DNA of 64,000 bases from Wyeomyia smithii (lineage: Eukaryota; Arthropoda; Insecta; Diptera; Culicidae). This document shows, one piece after another, positions 56,308-64,000 of this stretch. How positions within the stretch are numbered: the stretch's first letter is position 1; each line of letters starts with the position of its first letter. The stretch covers positions 2,480,001-2,544,000 of the forward strand of contig NC_073696.1 of the NCBI RefSeq assembly GCF_029784165.1. The letters are read 5' to 3'. Position numbers and translations under genes: made by a program. The notes beneath the pieces are model-generated. The model saw only the letters and a program-made list of their open reading frames with translations. It did no database searches and was not told the DNA's origin.

Positions 56308-57360
56308 TGAAACAAACCAAAAACTATTTTTCTTTCAACCAATCAACAGTTAGAATGGAATGTTGTAACAAACAAATAGTTTTCTTTTTGCTCAATTAAG
56401 TTATTCGTAATCATCCTCGTTCTCTTATTTCTCGTACTTTTTAACCTTTCTTTTCTTCTACCTTGAATATTCGTCAAGTGCAAAGTCAGAATCGCTTTTA
56501 TGCTATAATCTGAACTTGTTTTTGACATTGTAAAATTTTGTGTCCTCTAAATCAAGAGAAACATTTCTCAGTTATGTGTTCAATGAGAGCGAACCATGTG
56601 CTTTTTATTCATTTATTGATAAAGTATACTTTTTTGGTAACACGTTTAAAATATTTTTGATAAGGTACCTGGCAATTTTGAAACCTATGCTGATTTTGAA
56701 AGCAGAGTGTTTTGAAACAATACTAAAAATTCAGGCAATTACAACTTTTTCTGCTTGACACATCGATCACTCTGTCTGCACACTATAAGGCATGATATCT
56801 GGTCAGCCTAGTGATAGCAATGAACTATCTGAAAAACACATTTAAATACACTACGGTGTGCGAAGAGGAGTCCTCTAACACAGAGAAATCCGAATAAACG
56901 CTTCAAAATTTTTACAAGTCGAGTAGCATAGAACATTTGGCCTGTAAGATAGAGCTTCAGAGTTTTAGTTTTGACAGAAATTGCTATGCCCTCCTTAACG
57001 AAAGACAAAAAGTGACCTTTTTAACCTTGTGCGCTGCAAATATAACCACATTTTGATGTACGTAAAAGATGCGTAAAATTTATTCCTACAAACAAATTAC
57101 TAGATACCTTGTAGCGCATTTGGACGGCTTCATATTCCTCGAATATGACTTCAGTGATGAAATGAATTTTATGCTCTACGTGAATAAAAAATATCTCCCG
57201 CATGATGTTACGGTTTTGTCTTTAAAAACAGAAATTACCGGCTGAGAGTTTATTCTTCTATGTCTGACTTAGTATACCAGATATCTGTTGAGATATATTC
57301 AATTTAATTTATAGTCGCAATGAGCACAAACCAAAATAATGTAATAATCTACATCGGAAA
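56308..57360. other. Unassigned
   Basis: AT-rich; nothing recognised. Confidence 0.4.
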
Positions 57361-57364
57361 TTTG

Positions 57365-57545
57365 GTCCGAAACTTCGCGAAATTTCGTAATCGTCGAAAT
57401 TGGAAGATTAATTTCGCGAAATTTTAGGTGGAATTTAGCGAAATTCAACGAAATTTTTCGGCAATTTCGCGAAACCGAAATTTCGCGAAATTTCGGGAAA
57501 TTTCGAGTTTTGCGAAATTATACGAAATCATTCGAAATCTCGCAC
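57365..57545. repeat. Palindromic short tandem array of GAAATTTCGC units
   Basis: About 180 bp in which CGAAATTTCG-type units recur in both phases; the unit is nearly self-complementary, so the array can fold on either strand. Confidence 0.85.
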
Positions 57546-57559
57546 AGCCTTACCCTGGA

Positions 57560-58195
57560 AGATGATGGCTTCTCAAACCACCTGGCGGTGCGAGTCTCAT
57601 TTAATTTCTGGCTGTATTCATCCAACGATATCTGAATTGAATTACCACTGGTGGGGTCCAACTCAGATCAAAGGGGAGCCGAACTGAAAAAGTTTGGTTC
57701 TGCGAGTAACCACTACCGCCGCCGCTGCTGCTCCACGCCGCGTTTGCCCACTGCCATCGCTGCTACTGTCCGCCGCTGCTGCCTGCTGCTAGTAAACTGA
57801 GATTGCTTGAGGAGAAGCAGTCTCTTATATAGCCCAACGAGTGCATTCCTGGCTAACTAGGTACTCCATTCTGTCGTCCTTTTTAGGGAAAGGCAGCAAG
57901 CAACCAATCAAAGGTCGACATTCAAGTTTCGACAAGGTTCAACAATTTTCAATAGTACAATAGTTCGAACAGTCAAATCACAATTTTCTGCATTTGGACG
58001 GTCGCTTAAATGATTTTCCAATCGATTGCTGCAAAAATGACGGAAATCGGTTGAAAACTGACTGAGTTTAGAACGTTTGAAATTGGACAATTTTCGTGAC
58101 GCTCTCCATGCTTTCGGTTTTCGAAAATGGATCCCTGTATTGAAGTTGAACCCCTATATATGTTGCCGTAAGACGTATTCTACGTCAAAAAAATC
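57560..58195 (-). repeat. Family A, copy 6 (diverged)
   Basis: Same architecture with many substitutions: GCTGCTGC-rich body, CTCTTATATAGCCC (about 57822), GCAACCAATCAAAGGTCGA (about 57898), TTTTCAATAGTACAATAGTT and the end GACGTATTCTACGTCAAAA (to about 58190). Strong conservation of the CCAAT/TATA portion compared with the body is notable. Confidence 0.7.
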
Positions 58196-59411
58196 AATTT
58201 TGTCAATGATCAAGGAACAACTTTATTTGAAATAAAAAAGTCTCTCTCTCTCTCCAGCTCGGGGAAAACTAATAGTGTCTGAAGGATCGTAGCTCTAGCC
58301 GCGCAATTGTCCTGTACACTCAACAGTTGGCTGCGAAGTCTGTGTATAATAAACAGAAGTTCAAATTTCAAGACGGAATGTAGCACCAAGGCATTGCTTT
58401 ACATTATCAATACACAAAATTTAAAATTGTTAAAAAAGTTGTTTAAGTAAATATTTCCGAAATCTCATTTTTTGTTATGAAAACACTATAAACGGTTTGC
58501 TGAATATTTGTTGTCTGATCATGGCAAACTGAGAGAGAAAAAGTTACGATGGCAGTTCGTAACGTTAATGACTTTTGACCGATAGCTACAATTTTCCACC
58601 GCTGTGCTTCGGAAATTGCCATTCTCCGCCACAAACATTTGCCGAACTTTTTCGGATACATTATTTTTTCTTAGCCCTTTGTCCATCTTGACGCCTTATA
58701 CCGACAAAAGCTTCTAACCAACTAGCAATTTGCACTTGCGCTTGCACCTACCAGCTACCACCAAAAAAAACCCCGTTGAGTTGAGTGAGAGTAGGAAAAC
58801 ACGAACTCTCTTTCTTGAAAAAAAAAAATCCCCATCATTGAGTAAATATTTACGATCCAATTTCTCTTATTCATTACTTGTTCATAACGCGACTAACTTT
58901 ATATTCTCAGCTGTGCACATAGAGAATAACATATGTTGCGTGCTCCCACGATGAAAAGTACATCGTAAGAAGGAAGGCGGAGAGAGTGCACTAGTAACGA
59001 TTTTTTTTTATATGGTGCTCTTTTGTGATCTTCGTTATTCACCTACCATGGAGGTCTGTTTGCAAATGTGCGAAGAATAAGAATAACTCGCACACTGACG
59101 ACGATGTCAACGCATCATAGGCTTGGTTTATACGTATTCATTAGTCGCTAGAAGCGATTTTTTTCCATCGAGTAGTGTTAAGAGAAAAGTTAGAGAACTC
59201 GCGTATCCTACGAAAAATAATCCCAACTTGAATTGAAACTGGAAAGAAAACACTTATTATCTATATTTCAGAATAAAATGACCCGAAAAATCCTGTATTT
59301 TTTGTTCTATTCAAGGAAGAAGATGTATTTATAATTTTCGGAACAGTCTATAAGTTTCTCTCCAAAACTCATTAATGGCTTCGAACCCCTCAGGAAAAGT
59401 CCTTCAGATCA
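58196..59411. other. Unassigned; short CT microsatellite
   Basis: (TC)n at about 58243-58255; otherwise nothing recognised. Confidence 0.4.
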
Positions 59412-59627
59412 ATGAGTTTGGGCTCTATTCTAAAAATAGTGGGAAAACATATTGCCAAGCACATCAATGACGCTATACTTTGCAAAAACCCGTTGAGTAA
59501 AATGCAATTTGCGTATCAGAGTGGAAAATCAACAATGAATTCTCTTCGCTTAGTTGTAACAATAGTTGAAAAATCTTTCGAAGCTAAAGAAATGTTATTG
59601 GCAGTATTTTTGAACATAGAAGGAGGT
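59412..59627 (+). pseudogene. LOA-like LINE RT scrap
   Basis: Forward frame with ILKIVGKHIAKHI, PLSKMQFAYQSGKSTMNSL and LLAVFLNIEGGYL, matching the RT region of LOA-type LINEs (from memory), with the catalytic Asp changed to Asn in FLNIEG. It ends abruptly against the copia remnant at about 59628. Confidence 0.65.
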
Positions 59628-62615
59628 TATCTGCGCCACCCAAGTGTAGCACGTGGTCTGTTGTACCTTTCAAGTAACGAAGCACTTGCTTCGCCTCGTT
59701 CCAGTCCGCCGATGTTGGTTTGGTGACACGCCGCCCGAGAATGGAAGTTGAGATGGCTATATCTGGACGCGTATTGACAGCAATGTACAACAAAGCACCG
59801 ATCAGACTTTGGTACTGTTGTCCATCTGCCAACGAGTCGCTATCCTCCTCCTTTTGTTGTACAAAACCTGTGATCATCGGGATACGAGAAGGCTTACAGT
59901 TCTCCATGTTGAATCGCGACAGGATTTTTAGCACATACGACTTCTGATCCAACACGAACCGGTCAGCTTTCTGGCAAACGTGGATTCCCAGGAAAAACTT
60001 CAAATCGCCCAGTTCCGTGATCTAGAAACTCTCGCTCAATGCACCGACCAATCGCCGATACTCCTGCATCGTGCTGCTTGCAATAACAATGTCGTCCACG
60101 TAGATCAGTATGTACGTGTATACACCGTCCGTAATCCGCAAGTAGAGGCATATCAATCCGCTGGTTCCAAACTCGCGCTGCTTGCTTCAGTCCGTACAGG
60201 CTTCGCTTCAAGGAGCACACGGTACTCGGATCGCCGTTCGAATATCCCGGAGGCTGCCTCATAAAAATCTCCTCCTGCAGGATGCCATGCAAATATGCGG
60301 TCTTAATATCGATGTGTTTCACGATCAATTTCCGTTTGATTGCTATCGTCAGCACGGCACGGAACGTGATCCGCTTTACAACTGACGCGAACACTTGATC
60401 GTAGTCAGTGCCGAACTTTTGGGAAAAACCTTGCGCGACCAACCAACTTTCCGTTGTCACGTAGGGATGCAATTTCTTCATCCATGGCCGCTTTCCACTT
60501 TGCACTGGCCGGGCTTGTGATCGCTTCGTTGTACTTTCTTGGCTCTACGCACGTGTTAACTGCCAGACCAATCGTACCAGTATATCGCTCCGGTGGGACA
60601 CCGCAGTTCGCTCTCTCTGATCGTCGCAAGCCACCTTGTGCACCAAGAGTTTCCGCAGGTTGCTCCTCCTGCAGCGGCACAACGGCGGGAGCTTTTGAAG
60701 GCTGCTTTTCCTGCAATTCCTCCTCGTCGAAACCATGCTCGTCTTCATCATCAAATTCGAAAAATTAGTCTTTTTCATCCTCGTCAGGTCTACGATTAAA
60801 CAATGGTACCGCAATATGTTTGTTTTCGTTGGTGGATTCACTTGGTAAATCATGGGTTGTCCCATCGTTAATGTTCTTGTCCTTCTCGTCGAGTTCCAAA
60901 AAACGTACGTCACGGCTGATAACGATTTGCCCAGTTGACTTATTCAGCAACCGATAGGCCTTACTGTCCGACGCGTATCCGACAAAGGCCATCTTAATGG
61001 ACTTGCCTTCAAATTTCTGTCTCTTTTGCGGTGGAACCCAAACGTATGCATCACAACCGAAGATCTTCAAGTGTTGTAAATCTGGTTTCTGGCCGAACCA
61101 AATCTCGTACGGCGTCGAACCAATCGCTGATGACGGCAATCGGTTCTGAAGATACGTTGCGGTGTTTACGGCTTCCGCCCAAAAACGTCGAGGTAAGCCA
61201 GCGTCCAACAGCATGCACAGTCCCATCTCATTCAAGGTCCTGTTTCTTCTTTCAGCTACGCCATTTTGCTGAGGTGCGTACCCAGTGGTAAATTCGGCCT
61301 TAATTCCTTCATTGATGTAGAATTTCCGCAGAACGTTGCTGGTGTACTCGCCACCTCGGTCTGAACGGATGACTTTTGGTTTTCGACCGAACTGAGTCTC
61401 AGTGAACCTCACATACTCACGAATCTTGTCAGCTACCTCGGATTTCTGCTTTAAGAAATAAGCGACCGTGTAGCGGCTATGGTCGTCAATCATTGTCATG
61501 TAATACCGGCACCCGCCCGGCGATGTTTTCATAGGGCCAGCAACATCACTGTGCATTCTCTACTGCTTTGGGAAACGGTGGCACTGATTTGCATTGAATT
61601 CCACCCGGACACCTTTTTCAGCGAGTTTCGGCACGGAAATCAAATTGCCTTCTAGTCCCGGGGCAAAAATCACACCGGTCAACGTTATCGACACTTTTTC
61701 GTTACGTCCATTTACACAGTTGATTTTACAGTCTCCGACGCCTGCTGTTTGCAGCATTTTACCATCAGCAGTCGAAATTTCCGGACGAACACTCTCATCG
61801 ATACGCACAAACGAACTGCGGTTTCTCGCCAAATGTGACGTGGCACCCGAATCGATCACCCACGCACTATCGTCCTCACGCTGACCGGACCGTACCATAA
61901 ACGTGAACGACTTTGAGCTGCTTTCGCGCACTGTTTTAGCCTTGGCCTTTTTTTTCTTCTTATCGTTTTTAGCACTGTTTTCAGCCAGGATCGCCTTGCA
62001 ATTCCGCATACGATGTCTCAGTTTGCCGCAGTGGTAGCACTTTGCACCTTTTTGCGACGCACGTGTTCCACCCATGCGCAACGCTTGCCCACAACGCTAC
62101 TTTCACTAAGGCCAGAGTGAGCTCGTCCTCGTTCCGCGCTTCCAAAGCCGTCGTTAGCGGATTGAACGACTCCGGAAGCCCTCGCAGAATCAGCGCCACT
62201 TCAGGCACTCCTTCATTTCGAATCCGGAGTTTTCGAGACGGGCATACATTTTCTCGATTTCCGGCAAGTAGGTCTCCATGTTATCACCTACCTTAAAGTT
62301 CTGATTCGTGATCTGCCGGAGAAGCGTCACCCGCTGCCCAAGCTTGGTCTTTTCGTGGTGGTCCTTCAGCGCCTTCCACGTATCCTTCGCCGTCGTCTTG
62401 TCACGAATCAGTGCATGTTGGCTCCCATCCAACATCAATTGGATCGCGACCAACGTTTATTCGTCGCCCTCTTTCCATGCGGTCGTTAATGGGTCCGGAG
62501 GAGTTCCTGGTTCTACGTAGGTCCAGAGCTGCTCCAGCCGCAGCAACGCCTTCATAGAGAACGACCAAGATTGGTAGTTCAAATTACTCAGCTTGACGAT
62601 CTTTGCCCAATCCAT
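59628..62615 (-). pseudogene. Ty1/copia retrotransposon remnant
   Basis: Minus-strand order is Gag from ATG 62615 (in-frame TAA near 62459, compensating frameshifts near 62200 and 62090); zinc knuckle CYHCGKLRHRMRNC; protease WVIDSGATSHL (about 61870-61838); integrase core 61556-60765 (HSDVAGPM, IDDHSRYT, SDRGGEYTS, PQQNGVAERRNRT, FWAEAV). RT 60505-59963 follows with FASVVKRITFR, IDIKTAYLHG, SLYGLKQAARVWN, and YVDD in a shifted frame, then KFFLGIHV and QYQSLIGALLYI, stopping in front of most of RNase H. The integrase zinc (HHCC) region is missing between 61610 and 61556. No LTRs seen. Dead copy. Confidence 0.85.
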
Positions 62616-63064
62616 CTCTTCAAGAAAAAATTAAACAGCAAACTCTTCACGCTTCAATTTTCTGATCAGGGGCTTCCGGCTGGGCTCCACAACCTGTTAC
62701 AGTTAGGCAGGGAATCTTCGGGAACAAAAGGGAAAGACGTCTACTCTTGCTTGAGGTTGAACTAGTGATGAGAAAATTTTATTTTTCATTTTTTTGCTAT
62801 ACAAACTACATAACAACCAATTGCTAAGAGCTTTATGATGTTGTACTCCATCAAGGCGATGGTTGCCTAGATCCGTCAACAGAATTTCGGTTTAAAAAAC
62901 TTAAACTAATCATGAAAAGGCACCTTCTTCTTATTTTTGATCCTCCCATAATTCACACAGAATCATGAAAATATGTGATCTTTATTTGTATGTGATATTA
63001 TTTGATTCATTCTTCAACAATTTAGAAGTATATTAGCGTACAATTTAAGCTTAGCCACCTTTAA
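62616..63064. other. Unassigned flank
   Basis: Nothing recognised; no copia LTR was found here. Confidence 0.4.
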
Positions 63065-64000
63065 ATGTATAAAAGTAGGAGGGTGGTATTCAAGACACGA
63101 CCGCATGACGTTGACTACCGTATTCTTAAAAAAAAAATAAATATTCCATTGAAGCAAATAGTAGAGGGAATTGCAACGCTTCTTTTACAAAACTTCTGTA
63201 ACAAAATTTCGAGGCTCCTAAAGGTACCAGTTTCCGATTATTCTCGTCCAGAATTCCAGCCATTTTAGTACTTTGCAGTAGCCATTTATTACTAACAGCC
63301 ACCAGCATAACGGGTGAAACCGGCACGAGATGACCGGTACTATTTTGTATTTCCTCCTTTCAGCTGTTAACACCTAGCGCTGTCGTGAAATTAACATCAA
63401 CATAAACATGCATTTTTGCAAGGTTTTTTTTCCGCTAGCAACAGCAATTGTAAAACATAAAATTCAACTAACCGCTTCTATTATAAAACTGCGAGGCACC
63501 AAAAGGTGCCAGTTGCCGTTTTCTTGTTTACTGGTTTCCGTCCAGAATTCCAGCCATTTTAGTACTTTGCAGTAGCCACCAGCATCACGGGTCAAACCGG
63601 CACGAGATGACCGGTACTATTTTGTCTTTCCTCCTTTCAGCTGCTAACACCGAGCGTCCGTATGTACCCGGTACGGTTTAATAATGAAACTGATGGGGTG
63701 AAATGTTCGAACGATACGTTTGATACCAAGGCTTCGTCAGATAATTAGAAAGAGGGAGGGGCTACATAGATGATGGAATGGTAAAGGCAAATGTTTCTTG
63801 AAAGCTGCGCCGGCCGCTGTCATAATATTAACACCAACACAAACATGCATTTTTGCAAGGTTTTTTCCGCTAGAAGCAGCATTTGGTAAAACAGAAAATT
63901 CAATTTGCCGCTTCTGTAACAAAATTTCGAGGCACCAAAAGGTGCCAGTTACCGATTATAGTTTCCTGGTTAGTCCGTCCGGAATTCCAGCCATTTTAGT
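63065..64000 (-). repeat. Family D repeat, copy 2 (cut by window end)
   Basis: Closely matches 37465-38400, including the CCAAAAGGTGCCAG/GACCGGTACTATTTTGT subunits and TTGCAAGGTTTTTTCCGCTAG. Small indels separate the copies. Confidence 0.85.

Overview
The window reads as an animal nuclear genome made largely of transposable elements, most likely a mosquito (probably culicine). This rests on the element types (a Jockey-group LINE resembling mosquito Juan, a JAM1-like RTE fragment, L1-like and R1-like LINEs, BEL/Pao and copia remnants), the AT-rich composition, microsatellites and many short inverted-repeat elements. Species and clade names come from memory of the families, not from a search.

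Layout. 1-856: copy of a local repeat family (family A) split by a MITE. 857-16850: one complete LTR retroelement of gypsy/endogenous-retrovirus type, about 16.0 kb, with 807-bp LTRs in which I see no difference and a 4-bp AATC target duplication. It has a 2.1-kb leader, gag, a pol in the -1 frame behind an A AAA AAC slippery heptamer, and an env entered by splicing. It also has a fourth ORF that is a host-type SPRY plus SOCS-box protein (SPSB/Gustavus family). 17657-25400: further repeat-family copies, one of them split by a full-length 4.5-kb L1-like LINE. 25480-32000: RTE fragment, then an R1-like LINE lying between two (TA)n arrays. 32000-37450: BEL/Pao remnant split by a hAT-like MITE, a Harbinger-like MITE, and decayed LINE pieces. 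37450-44400: repeat-family copies, microsatellite, LINE fragment. 46999-51442: a 4.4-kb Juan-like LINE with a 15-bp target duplication. 51840-53700: the only stretch that looks like single-copy host gene sequence, a promoter and untranslated leader exon(s) ending in splice donors, with a transposon-rich presumed intron downstream. 57360-64000: short tandem array, divergent repeat copies, a copia remnant.

Main result. The endogenous retrovirus carries a Gustavus/SPSB-like gene, a substrate receptor for an Elongin-Cullin-RING ubiquitin ligase. It lies in sense, intronless, between env and the 3' LTR. A start codon plus perfect splice donor in the leader (2062-2072) is in phase with splice acceptors in front of both env (10551) and, as one option, the SPSB ORF (13391). 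One 5' exon could therefore start both accessory proteins. Known SPSB biology (Gustavus binds Vasa; family members recruit proteins for ubiquitination) suggests, as inference only, a role in germ-line biology or in countering host defence. The element looks young and open in all four frames, but its integrase lacks a normally conserved glycine just before the catalytic glutamate (DX34E).

Other structure worth attention: long A-runs at nearly every module junction of the retrovirus, a duplicated polypurine-like motif before its 3' LTR, and a modular repeat family with a CCAAT/TATA promoter and hairpins that resemble histone-mRNA 3' stem-loops.
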